Shown: piece after piece, positions 12,139-23,255 of the stretch
How the letters are laid out: each line of letters starts with the position of its first letter
Position numbering within the stretch: position 1 is the stretch's first letter
From: Pieris napi
Lineage: Eukaryota > Arthropoda > Insecta > Lepidoptera > Pieridae
Assembly (NCBI RefSeq): GCF_905475465.1
Contig: NC_062235.1
Span: 3,358,001 to 3,422,000 of the forward strand
Direction of reading: 5' to 3'
Length of the DNA: 64,000 bases
The notes under the pieces: model-generated
Databases searched by the model: none
What the model saw: only the letters and a program-made list of their open reading frames with translations
What the model was told of the DNA's origin: nothing
Made by a program: the position numbers and the translations under genes

Positions 12139-12370
12139 ATGTCTACGCAAAAACGTGAAAGAAGCGTCAATTTCAGCCGGGAAGAAGTTGACCTTCTAAC
12201 TTCGCTTGTTGCTGACCATAAAAATATATTAGAAAATAAAAAGAGTGACTCAGTCACCTGGCAGGAGAAAGAGCGGTGCTGGAAGACGCTGGAGGCGCTG
12301 TTTAATAGCACAAGTGGGGTAAACTTTCGCAGTGCTAAAGCTTAAAGAGGGCTACAAGAAAAAAGTCTGC
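12139..12370 (+). pseudogene. Harbinger Myb/SANT-like protein, frameshifted
   Basis: From the ATG at 12139 the frame gives a 68-residue product with a Myb/SANT-like helix set: 'NFSREEVDLLTSLVADHK', then WQEKERCWKTLEALFN. This is the DNA-binding partner protein that Harbinger elements encode beside the transposase. Just before the stop the frame slips by one base and the expected continuation KLKEGYKKK is readable in the next frame. Charged remnants (repeated EE and ERE codons) continue to about 12610. It is not functional as it stands. Confidence 0.7.
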
Positions 12371-12727
12371 CTTGATACATGCTGAAACATATCGTACATG
12401 AGGTGGCCCTAGTGCTGCTACTCGTCTTACCCCCTATCGAGGAAAAAGTCAAAGACATGATATTGTTGTCTGTCGAAGGAAATGAAAGTCAATTGAAAGG
12501 AAGAGCAGCTAAATAAGAGAAAGCAATGGGCATTTGAAGAGGAAGAAAGAGAGCATAAAAGAGAATTATGGGCCATAGAAAAACATATATTGTTAAATAA
12601 ATTAGAAAAATAATAGATTTTGTGCCTGGAGCGAGGATGTATTGTATTAAAAATTTGTATTTTTATTTAAATAAAAGCATTGAATTTTTATTTAATTTAT
12701 CTCAAAAATGTTGTAATTTATAAAATA

Positions 12728-13340
12728 TTATAGTAATAAAGCAAAATAATCACTTATAAGATTACTTCGCACACTTGCATTTCCCACGTTGTCAATTGCG
12801 CTTTGATCAATATCATCAGCTTGTTCATCTACTTGTTGCAGTAGTTCAAAATGTTCATCTCGCATATCAATAGCAATATTGTGCAACACAGCACATGCCA
12901 CTATCACGGCTTGTACACGAGATAATTGAAGCAAAACCTTTTTTGACAAACCGATTTTTTCCAAACACCATATTATGTCCTTTCCACCACATTTCTGCTT
13001 CGTATTTGAGATTCGTTATAAAGATGTTCTGCTGGAGTCTTGAGGTTTTGAAGTGGAGTTAGTAGGTAGTATCTATAGTAACAAATATTTTTGGTTGTAG
13101 CTAATATTTAATTTTTTTTTACAAAAGTTGATGACAAGATGAAACCTGCTAGAAGTCATATATAGACATCACTTTGTGTAAAAGTGTCTCCAAAGCTTCT
13201 TTTGTTAACCTAAATCTAAATGTGAATTCGGCGTCATTCAGGCTCTGGATATAATAAATTCTTGTCTTCTTATGTCTTCGCACAGAAGTACGTTGTCTTC
13301 TTCCAGCTTCAGAATTACTATCCCAATCGGATAATTGCAT
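12728..13340 (-). pseudogene. Harbinger DDE transposase, internally deleted
   Basis: An N-terminal piece (13340-13149) contains RRHKKTRIYYIQSL and 'FRFRLTKEALETLLHKV', like the start of HARBI1-type transposases. A C-terminal piece (12964-12728) contains QAVIVACAVLHNIA, the family's closing signature. The catalytic DDE centre between them is gone, since only about 180 bp separate the pieces. It is transcribed towards the Myb-like gene. It is dead as a transposase. Confidence 0.75.
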
Positions 13341-14135
13341 TTAAACTTCCAAATCACTATCACTAGAACTGGAAGATGACGAAGATGAATAAATTTTCCC
13401 AATGAATATTAAGTTAGGTCGCAATCCCAAACCCAAATCATACGAGTTTCACCGATAGCAATCCGAGATTGATTTGGCCAATCGAAGCACTGTCAAAATG
13501 GACAGATAGGTTGTTGGCATGAGTAAACATTCATTTTCATACAGAGGGCAATCTTCAATCTCTTATCCGCCCTCTGAACGATTGGTTGAATAATTAGATT
13601 GGTATCTCAGTCCATGTATTGAATATTGGCATGCTTTTCTTTAGAAATGGATTGAATTGTCAGTCTATGACAGCTAAAATTGGATTGAGATTGCATATTG
13701 GTTTTGGCCGATAGTGGAAAAGCGCTAGTGATAAGCAGAAATCCTTGATATTTTTATATTTAAGGATAAAATCAAGATTAAATCATTGCGAAGTATTGCT
13801 ATTTATAGTTGCTTACTCTATTCGATAAGGAAATGTTAATAAGTTATTAATTAGCAAAATTTAACATCGCCCATTGTCTATGGTTATGGAAATAGACAAT
13901 TGCGATAACTGTCAGTAAGATGATTCCGATATCTGTCAAGCTAGTAAGCGCCACGCTTTTTCATGGTATGACAAATAAAAGTAATGAATTATATTCATTA
14001 TTAAGTTAGTACATAATTAAGAGGTTAAAAAACAATATCTATTTATGACATACAATTATGAAACTAGGATGAGATTCTTTGTACGTTCTTCGGAGGCATG
14101 TTCTTTAGCATGCTATAGGAAACATTAATAGTTTA

Positions 14136-17100
14136 TTATATAAATATCTTTATTACCTCAGGGCCAACGTGTATGGCCAACATAAGGTCGTACTCTTGGG
14201 GTCCAATAGAGATGTGTGCCCGTCCATCACCGCCAACTATGATGGTCTTTCCTCTACAGGAGTTATTTACTTTATCCCCGGATATGACGTCACAGTAGGT
14301 ACCAGCTGGAAGACCTGTCTGTAGCCGAAATTATATAATATATCAATATCTTATTATTCAGGGCCAACGTGTATGGCCAACATAAGGTCGTAATCTTGGG
14401 GTCCAATAGGTGTGCCCGTCCCTCACCACTAACTATGACGGACGAATTGTAAATTAAAATGCCACATGTTTTTACTATCGAAAATATAACTTAACAAAAA
14501 ATATAATTTGTATTAATTTTCGACACTTTTAATATTATAATGACAATTAAATTCCTAACATATATAGCTTCCTTTTTCCCTCGTATAGATATGAACAAGA
14601 CTTAAAAATTAGTCTGCCAAAGAAGTTTCACTTCTGACATGTGTACTTTGTACGCACGCGCTTTTTTTTCTTTTAAACCGGAGGACCGTCAACTTGTTGT
14701 AGTACTATTTATAATTTTAGTAATTATATTATAACACTATTCATAAAAAAAACAGTTCGAGAACTGTGACTTAAGATATGTGAGAACAATTACGTAACGC
14801 TTTCTACGTTTTATTCAACGTATTTTATATCAACCTGCAAATGTTGATTTAAGCTCCACCCATCGTTGTTAAACGCAATGAATGCTCTGTCTCCTCTGCT
14901 AAATGCGATTTGATTGCTGCCATTATCCCACCAATTGTTCAAAGCTGTGTCACCAGCAGCATTTCTAAATGCCACCATGCCATAGATCTGACGCCAGCGA
15001 TGTTGGCAAATCCACCCATTCCCGCATGAACCATCCTAGAAAATATAGTTCTTAGCTTCCTATTGGATCTCTAATAGCTTCAAGAACAAAAGATAGCCAA
15101 AATTATCACAAAACGTTTTTTAGATGTTATTTTAAGTACGGTAGACAAATGGGCCGGAGGCTCACCCGATCTTGGATGGCCGCCAATGCAACGAAAAGAA
15201 GACTTGTAAGTGAGTTGCCGGCCTTATAATGGGTAAAAAATTAATATCGGATTAAATTTGATACATAAATTTAAAATTTTATAACATTATGTAAACATTA
15301 AAGCATATTATGTATGCCCACTGAAATATATCCGAACTAATTCGACGAAAATAAGTAATAATACCAAGTCTTAAAAGGCCGGCAACTCGGGAGCCTTCTA
15401 GCAATGAGAGTGTCTATCTATGCGCGGCCAATGAGAGTGTCTATGGGCGGCGATATCACTTAACATCAGATGAGCCTCCTGCCCGTTTATACCCTGTTCT
15501 ATAAAAAAAATGCGTTCAAAAGAAAATGAGACAGATACGTCGTAATTTTTTTAAATAAAAAGTATACTCACGGAATTAATAGAAGGCGAAATGATATTTT
15601 CGAATCTATCCATCGGTGGTCCAATTTCGGAGTCAACAAAGTCGAAGCTACTCATAATTTGCGGCTCGCCATACGGGTGGGCCAAAAGAAATGCTACAGC
15701 GCCCTTATAAAGTCTAGATTGCTTGTATGTCAACACGCCCCCTCCACCACCGTGACCTCTTTCATTATCATGATTATCAATGAAGGTCAAGGCATCCCCA
15801 TGAGCTAACAAACCCCAGGTTGGACCCCAAGATCTAAACCATCTGAGCTGGTTATTCCCCCTGAAGGCATTGCTCAAATCCATGCCGGCTTTAAACTCTG
15901 TGACAGCTCCGAGAGGTGTATATTCGTCCCTACTGACAGCTTCGCCACCATAGTCTATGACTTCTTGGTAGATATATGGGCCCGCGTTCGGTGGGAAGCC
16001 ATGGGCTGTATTCAAGTTGTCAAGTCTGTCGTATATAATGCGGAGGTCTTCAGGCCACATGTGTTTTGCTGCGTCGATTCTATGAAACGGCAATAAAGCA
16101 TAACATTACAGTCCGAAAGAGGACTGACGTGGAGGTCGCAGCAGTTGTTATCTTTTTTGTTACGTTGGCAACACTGTTACGTCATTATAGTTTGACAGTT
16201 ATCAATAGGGCAGCGGGCAGGATCCTCACGTGATGTTAAGTGATACCGCACAGGGACACTTACATTGCCAGAAGGCTCGCAAGTGCGTTGCCGGCCGTTT
16301 AAGTATATGCTCTTTTCTTGAAGGACCCTCAGTCAAATTGCTTCGAAAATACTTTAGTGGGGCAACTAGTTGCATATAGTGGTGTTACGCGGCAAAAACT
16401 GGCCTAAATTCCTCAATTGTGGAACGACGGACGTCGAGGTGATACGGGTGGTATTTCGTATTCTGCCTTGACGTCCGATGATGAAACTCAGCTGCAAACT
16501 AATTCGAAAAACTTCTACCAATCTTATAATATGGAACAATAAAAAATATGTTTGTGAAGGAATGAATAAGAATTATCGTGGTTCACAAACCGCCACGCTG
16601 ATTCTTTCCGTACAGTCTCTAGAATAAAGACTTTTTAACTAATACAAATATTTTCTCGGAGTCTTTAATACAATTACAGTAATAAAAAAATTATTAAGAT
16701 ATATTTTGTAAGTAATATTAATTACTGTTTTTTTTTTCTTTTGACATTCCAACGCCCTAAAAACATTAATTGCTATAACATTTTGTAAGGCGAAAAAGTG
16801 AGTATTGCCATTGGTAAGATTACTACATCTTTACATAGAACTTTCTAGTACTGGCATCCGTAGTGTCTTAAACTAGGGTTAATTTTTCGAAAAACGTGCT
16901 ATTCAATGTAGCTATGACAAAGTAAATTAATAGTCTTCGTCACAACTCTAATATATGTAGGCGTATAGCGCTGATAAAAGTGCATCCGATTCATTGTTCA
17001 ATCTTTTAAAATTCCGACCCGAAACATTTATGGATTCTCTGGGCATTCTACAGGCATTATGATACCAAGGCAGTTCTTGTCACGCACCACCACTATGTGA

Positions 17101-20100
17101 AACCAGCTACCCACTGAAGTATTTCCGAACCAAGTCGACTAATAGTCCAGTCAAATTATGGCTAAAAACGGGTTAAATAAACATGAGCGAACACAGTTTG
17201 GGGATTTTGAGGATCGATAGGGGGGTGTATTCTGAGCATAAATTCCAATTTGAGGGGTTGTACTGAGGTCAGCTCAAGGTCATTTCGATGGAAACGCGTT
17301 TAATTCGATATCTCGAGAATGGTTAGTGTTAGGCGAAAAATTGTAGAGACCTTTTCTTTTCCTAACTAAATTTACTAACTTTTTTATTTGAAACTTTTTT
17401 TTATAACATTAATATTTTTCAAGTTATTACTCCCGCAAGGCAGAAATTTTACTTTTTTTTCAATTTTTCGTCGTTTTCTCCCCAACCATTCAATTTAATT
17501 AAATTTTACCGATCATCGAAGTGTAGATCTTTTAATTATGAACAATTTTGTTTTCAAACTTTTTTCCGTAATGCCAATACTTTCGGAGTTATAGATTACT
17601 TTACCGAGCGAAATCCGCGCCACTGTCGCAATATAAAAAGGTCAATCGATTAAACTATTTAAAAATTTGGTATTTAATATTCATGGGTTAATTTGGGTAA
17701 GAAGTAAATTAAAAATTAAAACTGTTTCACACATTTATTGATAGAAAAATAGGTTATAAAATTCGGAATATTAAGCACCCGAGGTCGATGGAAGTGATTC
17801 GTGAATATTCGTGGTCCTGACGGTATCGGGGCATACGTCGTCCTCGTCCATTGCGTCAAGATCATCATTCGAACAATAGTTCTCTTGGCAATTGGTGCAA
17901 ATCACTGAGCAAAAGAGGCCGGCCTTTCTGCATCCGCACGCTTTGCCGCATTTGGTTTTGCATTTGCACGCAATCGATCTCAGTAAATTATTAATCATAA
18001 TATATGATTAATAATGATAATTAATCAGTAATTATTAGCCGATAGCGATGTCATTGAAACCAGCTCCGGATAATTTACGTGCGGCAAAGCGTGCGGATGC
18101 AGAAAGGCCGGCCTCTTTTGCTCAGTGATTTGCACCAATTGCAAAGAGAACTATTGTTCGAATGTCGCTAACGTTATCGACGATGATGATCTTGACGCAA
18201 TGGACGAGGACGACGTATGTCCCGATACCGTCAGGACCACGAATATTCACGAATCACTTCCATCGACCTCGGGTGCTTAATATTCCGAATTTTATAACCT
18301 ATTTTTCTATCAATAAATGTGTGAAACAGTTTTAATTTTTAATTTACTTCTTACCCAAATTAACCCATGAATATTAAATACCAAATTTTTAAATAGTTTA
18401 AACGATTGACCTTTTTATATTGCGACAGTGGCGCGGATTTCGCTCGGTAAAGTAATCTATAACTCCGAAAGTATTGGCATTACGGAAAAAAGTTTGAGAA
18501 CAAAATTGTTCATAATTAAAAGATCTACACTTCGATGATCGGTAAAATTTAATTTAATTGAATGGTTGGGGAGAAAACGACGAAAAATTGAAAAAAAAGT
18601 AAAATTTCTGCCTTGCGGGAGTAATAACTTGAAAAATATTAATGTTATAAAAAAAAGTTTCAAATAAAAAAGTTAGTAAATTTAGTTAGGAAAAGAAAAG
18701 GTCTCTACAATTTTTCGCCTAACACTAACCATTCTCGAGATATCGAATTAAACGCGTTTCCATCGAAATGACCTTGAGCTGACCTCAGTACAACCCCTCA
18801 AATTGGAATTTATGCTCAGAATACACCCCCCTATCGATCCTCAAAATCCCCAAACTGTGTTCGCTCATGTTTATTTATTTCGTAATTTGACTGGAGTATA
18901 AGGGTTAAGAAAAGAACGTACCAATTCTCTGGAATTGAGAGTATCCATGAGCGGCAGTATGTGTGAACATTAGGTGAGACTACTGCCCGTTTGTCCTCTG
19001 TTCTATAGAAACAAGTAGGAAATCATATGTTTTACCTAAACCCTGCAACTCCTAAGTGAATAAGTTTATTCATAAATTCGACAATCATTCTCCGTACATG
19101 TTCCTTGGATTGGTCTAAATCTTTTAATCCAACTAATTCACAGTTCCGGACCTGCAGTGGAAAAACAACAGATAAGACACTGATTTCTTGATAACATTAT
19201 TAATTACGATAAGGTAACATGTTTCGAGTAACAAACATTATAATTACCTAATCAAAATTGTTTTATAATAACTGAAAATTAAAAATGTATTTTTTTATGT
19301 ATTGTTTAGATTCGCGGAACTTGACTTGCTCACTTGACAAATATGAATCTTCAAAACCCTAATCTAATATATCAAATTCTCGTGTCATGGTGTTTGTAAT
19401 TATATTCCGAAATGGCTCGACCGATTTTCGTGAATTATTTGTGCATATCGGTTAGGTCTGTGAATCGGACAACATCTATTTTTCATCCCCCTAAATGTTA
19501 AGGTTACCCCCCCTAATTTTTTGTGTTTTGTATGATACAACATACAAAAATACATACACTCCTAAATTTTCACCCCTCTACGATCAACCCCAATTTTTCT
19601 TATACATAGTAGATAATAATTTTTATTGAACTTAAATAATGTTTCCTATAAATAATATACATGGCAAAACGTTTGCCGGGTCAACTAGTACTTAATACTA
19701 ATATTATAAACACAAAAATTGCTAGATGGATTTTAAAATTATTTCACCGTTCCAATGCTCCATCCCTGAGTATTATTTACAAGATATTAAATAAATGTAC
19801 TTCTCTAAACGCAAAGTGCAGTCTAAGTATAAGAAAAGTTCATAAGTATCATAAGAAATTACTTACTCTCCAAGCATTGTTATTATAATCGGAACCTTCA
19901 ATGCCGCACGGTGGCCAGTTGAAGTGTTCTCTAGTAAAAGGCACAGCTGGATAATACCACTCCCTAAATTCAGCTGTGTTCCCCGCTGTACCAACGTTAT
20001 CGCGAGGCTCACCAGTCATGTGGTTGATTACGGCATCCACGTAGATTCTGGATCACAGTAAAACGCAACGTCATTATAAATAATACATTAAAATTAGGCG

Positions 20101-22295
20101 AGATTCTTGCTCTTTGTTTTATTATTTACTAGTAGACTCGGCCAAGCGTTGCAGTGGCTAAGGTTTATGTTATATTACATACATAAACTATTCAAGGGAA
20201 ACGGTAGGAGAACTTGTGTGAAAGGTAGATAGGTTATGTGAAACCTTGGTTCTTTTAACACAGCGCCACCTGTTAGAATTGTATCAAATAATAAACAAAT
20301 ATTTGCAATAAAATAATATTGCGGGTATAAATTGAGATGTAAGCTATCCTATCTTTTAAGTTGGATGAAACTGCACACGGAGTGCAAATTTAATTTGAAA
20401 TCGGTTCAGTAGTTTAGGAGTCCATCGCGGACAAACAACGTGACACGTAATTTATATATATTAAGATTTCATACTTAAGATGTCATGTGGAACATGGTGA
20501 AATAGTTGCAGCTCCTTACAAACGTTGTGTAAAAAAAAAAAACTTGGCGATTTAATAAAATAATATTTAGTAAAATAAATTTTTTGAAGTTATACTTCTT
20601 TAGGCGCGTTATGAAAAATTGGTGAGAGTGAAATTTTACGATGCGCGCGCACCGTGACACAAAATTATCAGTATGAAGTTTTTAAACCAGCCGGGCGCTT
20701 TAATATTTAAAAAAAATAAAGAAAGCCAAAGAAGTATAACTTCTTACGCGCGTACATAAGTACACGCAACCTTTTTTTTTTTTTCATAAGAAACTCGAAA
20801 CATAAAAGAGCGAAAAATTGCCGTGTATTTTGTTTATATCTGGCTTACCTGACTCCAACATTATTACATCGACGAACCATTTCAGCGAACTGACGCTCGT
20901 CTCCAGATCTAGTGACTAGTACATAAGAAAGCGGCTGGTATCTTTCCCACCATGGACGGTTACTTGCCCCAATTATTACATTTTCATTTGGGGGTGATAT
21001 CTAAAATTAAAACAAAGTCTAAGGCCCAGCACACATGGTGAAACGCAACTGCAACAAAACTGCAACTACTAGGTACTTTTGAGTTTCATTTGAGTTTATG
21101 CCATAGATACCTCTGTGGACAACACACGTCGCAACTACATAGTTTGAAACCGGTTTGAAACGCGTTGCAGATCAGTTGCTTTGAAACCAGCGTGCAGGAA
21201 ACTCGTGTCGGATTTGGTTCTGTCTGGTCTCAAAATCGGAATGATTGTGACTAATTTCATCATATTTAGGTTGCGGCATGTGTAGAAAACGTTTGAAACT
21301 GGTTTCAAACCTATTATTTCAAAAGGGTTTCGTTGCAGTTGCGTTTCACCATGTGTGCTGGGCCTAAGACATAAATATCCTTCAGAGTAGGTACTGTATT
21401 TGATTTATAATGTTGCCGCAGGAGCGTATACTATACCATCTGGGGCCCGTGGCAAATCTTCTTTCATGGCAATTTTTTTGATGGGGCCCTACCAGTCAAA
21501 ATCGTCCCTACTTAGTTTTATTTTAATAAACTTCGACATTTTCAGCGTACTCAATTACACGTTGTATATGTCCCACTAATGGCCATAGGCCTCCTGTCTT
21601 AGGCGAAAGGGAATGGTATGTAGTCCCCACGCTAGCCCAATGCGTATTGGAGACTTCACATTCATCCATAGAACACTATCTCTTGGGTTGCCCTTTTGGG
21701 TTGCGGGCCCGTGGCATTTTGCCAGCCCTGCCCTATTGCTACGCCACTGAATGTTGGCTAGGCAAGTTTGTTGAAAATTTCGTAAAGTCGACGCCGATTA
21801 AGTGTCGAGGAAGTATAACTTTATAGTTAATAAAGTTTCTATGGACTCTAAGTATTTTTACGTAGATGCCGTATACTAGAGGGACTGGATTTTGGAGTAT
21901 CCGGAATATATGACGGTGAAAGCATGGTTATTGATGTAAATATGTTTCTCGTTCCAAAATACATCTCTTGAAAAAATAATCTTAATTATCAATATTATTT
22001 TAATAGTAGTTATGATTCTATATTATACCTTTATCTACATACCTGAATGCCTCCGAACCCACGAGGACCTAAAAATCGTTCGCACTCTAAAGCTATATCA
22101 TCCCATTTCCATTCAAAGAGGTGAACTATCACCGACCTTCTTTCCGCAAAGTACGGATTTTTGTAAGCACTAGTTACTATTAAACATGTAGCAAAAGTTA
22201 TTAAGGTAAATAACTTTTCCTAAAAAAATATAATTAAAAATTTGTATGATATAATAAAAAATAATATACTTGTAAATTTAACTTTGTCTTACCAT
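14136..22295 (-). CDS. Alpha-amylase, secreted digestive type, intact
   Basis: This GH13 endo-amylase hydrolyses starch alpha-1,4 links, probably in the midgut lumen. Minus-strand coding exons are 22293-22295 (ATG only), 22043-22219, 20849-21000, 19867-20047, 19036-19151, 15572-16079, 14835-15035 and 14136-14318. All junctions are GT-AG and in phase, totalling 1521 bp or 506 residues, normal for animal amylases. A signal peptide ends near A19. Motifs follow in order: RPWWERYQP (about 80), DAVINHMTG, GVAGFRIDAAKHMW with nucleophile D212, YQEVIDYGGE with acid/base E249, and FIDNHDNERGHG with D314. The chloride ligands R210 and N312 are kept, but the third is Q350 instead of Arg (PYGEPQIMSS). 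The final 60 residues form the C-terminal beta domain. The end GPE-VIKIFI is unusual: GAG/GTAATA at that point could also be a splice donor. Introns carry Helitrons, MITEs and a large fold-back element. Confidence 0.95.
14350..14443 (-). pseudogene. Partial tandem copy of the last amylase exon
   Basis: The last part of amylase exon 8 and a little downstream sequence are repeated with a period of exactly 200 bp (GGGCCAACGTG at 14161 and 14361). The copy lies in intron 7, upstream of the true last exon in the sense of transcription. A 4-bp deletion in the 'cacATCTctattgg' region breaks the frame. Its end reads GGC CCT GAA TAA, so the copy has a stop directly after GPE, unlike the active exon. 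It is truncated on the far side near 14443. Confidence 0.85.
15130..15235 (-). repeat. Degenerate LINE 3' tail
   Basis: A short, diverged copy of the LINE tail ('gaggctcacccgatctt', 'gttgccggcctta') in amylase intron 6. Confidence 0.5.
15370..15510 (+). repeat. LINE 3' tail
   Basis: It reads 'cttaaaaggccggcaact', a doubled 'caatgagagtgtctat' segment (a small internal duplication), 'gatatcacttaacatcagat', then 'gcccgtttataccctgttct' and a run of A. It lies in amylase intron 6, antisense to the gene. Confidence 0.7.
16200..16505 (-). repeat. LINE ORF2 C-terminus remnant and 3' tail
   Basis: Same family as 8060-8515. It starts 'gggcaggatcctcacgtgat' and extends past the 'gacgtcgaggtgatacggg' segment to 'gatgatgaaactcagctgc'. 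The frame is broken. It lies in amylase intron 5, in the same direction as the gene. Confidence 0.7.
17050..19015 (+). repeat. LINE 3' tail split by a fold-back element
   Basis: The left half (17050-17145) covers the 'cactatgtgaaaccagct' to 'ccgaaccaagtcgact' part of the LINE tail. The right half (18896-19015) resumes with 'gaaaagaacgtaccaattct' and runs to 'cccgtttgtcctctgttct'. The two halves join into one ordinary tail if 17146-18895 is removed, so the LINE tail is the older insertion. Confidence 0.75.
17146..18895. mobile_element. Large fold-back element with about 0.8-kb inverted arms carrying a cysteine-rich coding end
   Basis: The arms at about 17146-17954 and 18079-18895 are reverse complements over nearly their whole length. 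The outer ends (CCAGTCAAATTA) act as terminal inverted repeats, and a loop of about 125 bp includes a small palindrome at 17986-18015. Each arm encodes, pointing away from the centre, a Cys-rich end: GKACGCRKAGLFCSVICTNC, then an acidic tail closing STSGA and a stop. The right arm has 21 extra in-frame bases after NYCSN. The Cys pattern resembles CXC (tesmin-like) modules. Past the stops lies AT-rich sequence with an AATAAA signal. It sits inside amylase intron 5. Confidence 0.85.
19362..19690 (+). mobile_element. Non-autonomous Helitron-like element (family A)
   Basis: Second long copy of the 1664-1971 family. It starts 'tctaatatatcaaattctcg' and ends 'GTTTGCCGGGTCAACTAGT'. It lies in amylase intron 4, antisense to the gene. 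Confidence 0.7.
20131..20466 (-). mobile_element. Non-autonomous Helitron-like element (family B)
   Basis: Read on the minus strand it begins 'atatataaattacgtgtcac', contains the 'gatggactcctaaactac' block and ends 'CAACGCTTGGCCGAGTCTAC' just before CTAGT. The same element is found on the plus strand at 58709-59032. The two share 'acagcgccacctgttagaat'-type internal sequence. It lies in amylase intron 3. Confidence 0.65.
20585..20772. mobile_element. MITE with AGTTATACTTCTT-type inverted ends
   Basis: It contains 'gaagttatacttctttaggc' at the left and 'gccaaagaagtataacttct' near the right, with a 'cgatgcgcgcgcaccgtg' block between. A longer inverted relative occupies 57752-58121. It lies in amylase intron 3. 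Confidence 0.6.
21023..21364. mobile_element. Harbinger-type MITE with about 38-bp inverted repeats and TAA duplication
   Basis: The ends read GGCCCAGCACACATGGTGAA and its reverse complement, continuing through 'acgcaactgcaac', with one or two mismatches. TAA flanks both sides (21020-21022 and 21365-21367). Internal GTTTGAAAC repeats are present. It is non-coding, in amylase intron 2. Confidence 0.8.
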
Positions 22296-23255
22296 CTTGC
22301 TTCCAAACAATTGTATTAATGATAGTAGAAAGTTACGCAAACATGTGAATATCGCAACGCAACACAAAATAATAATATTTTGATAAAGTAAATAATAAAG
22401 ATAATATGGATTAAAAGTGGTTTATCATTTAGCTCAGGCTTCATAGAAAAAAATGAAAAAAGATGCATTTTTTAAACAATGATTAAAATAAAAAATGATT
22501 TTAATAGGAAAATACTCACATCGTAAGTTTTACAATGTGAGTATTTACAATACAAATAATAACAAACATTCAAAATACATATCGAACATTTCTTCAAACT
22601 GACAAACTATTCAATATAAATATATACTTAATATGTACCATATTCTGCTAAAATATACGTTAACTCGCGATTCTTTATTCATTACATAGACGTACGCTTA
22701 TTAATTTTTAATATAGAATAATTTATCAGTTAACTCATATAGCACTACTATACGAGTTAACTGATAACTCAAATATCATTTTTAATTATGATATACAGAG
22801 AGTTTGAAAAATTTTAAATTTACCATTTGGACCGCCGTGCGCGAAGGCATTCGTAATTGACAAACTGTTCATTTTCAAATGACATTTGCGAGATCACACT
22901 TAACAAATTATAAGAAATCAGTAGTCTGTCCACAATCGGTAGCAGCCAACTGTGGAGTCTGTGTATTACTGTATTATAGAGTTATTCTAGTGCGTGGGGA
23001 CTGGGGTGCGCCGCCCGTGCGTCAAGTTTTATAGTTTACTTGACAATTCACATTTCTGTAGCAACGCGAAGCTGGAAGGTCGTCAAAACTTTTACGTTGA
23101 TGAATTTATAAATATTAGTTAATAGCTACTTTGTTTTTATAGAATACGTAACTTAGTTATTCCTACACCAAAGGGTGTAAGTTTAAAAACAGTACAAATC
23201 GTTACATTAAAATTGACTAATATTTATAATACAAAGTTATTAAGTGTTCCTAAAA
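22296..23255. promoter_or_regulatory. Divergent intergenic region between amylase and tsg
   Basis: Amylase reads leftward from 22295 and tsg rightward from 23256, so this interval must hold both promoters. A 10-bp inverted repeat lies at 22511-22545 (AATACTCACA...TGTGAGTATT). A perfect 14-bp inverted repeat lies at 22723-22736 / 22754-22767 (TTATCAGTTAACTC). A GC-richer patch at about 22920-23030, with TCAGTA near 22919 resembling an arthropod initiator, is the likely tsg core promoter. No clear TATA box is seen. Regulatory roles are inferred. Confidence 0.5.

Larger units (their letters stand above)
11604..13710. mobile_element. PIF/Harbinger DNA transposon, both genes decayed
   Basis: The ends are inverted repeats starting CGGCCAAAA and sharing an 'AATCTCAATC'-like block over about 30 bp. 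They are flanked by the trinucleotide ATA on both sides (11601-11603 and 13711-13713), matching the 3-bp target duplications of this superfamily. It carries the two expected convergent genes: a Myb/SANT-like gene on plus and a DDE transposase on minus. Both are broken. It lies between GCAT and the amylase 3' end. Confidence 0.8.

Noticed and set aside
17771..18281. A functional gene encoding a CXC-type protein
   Set aside because: Both copies lack the upstream part, face away from a shared centre and belong to a fold-back insertion; the frames look like the last exon end of a parent gene.
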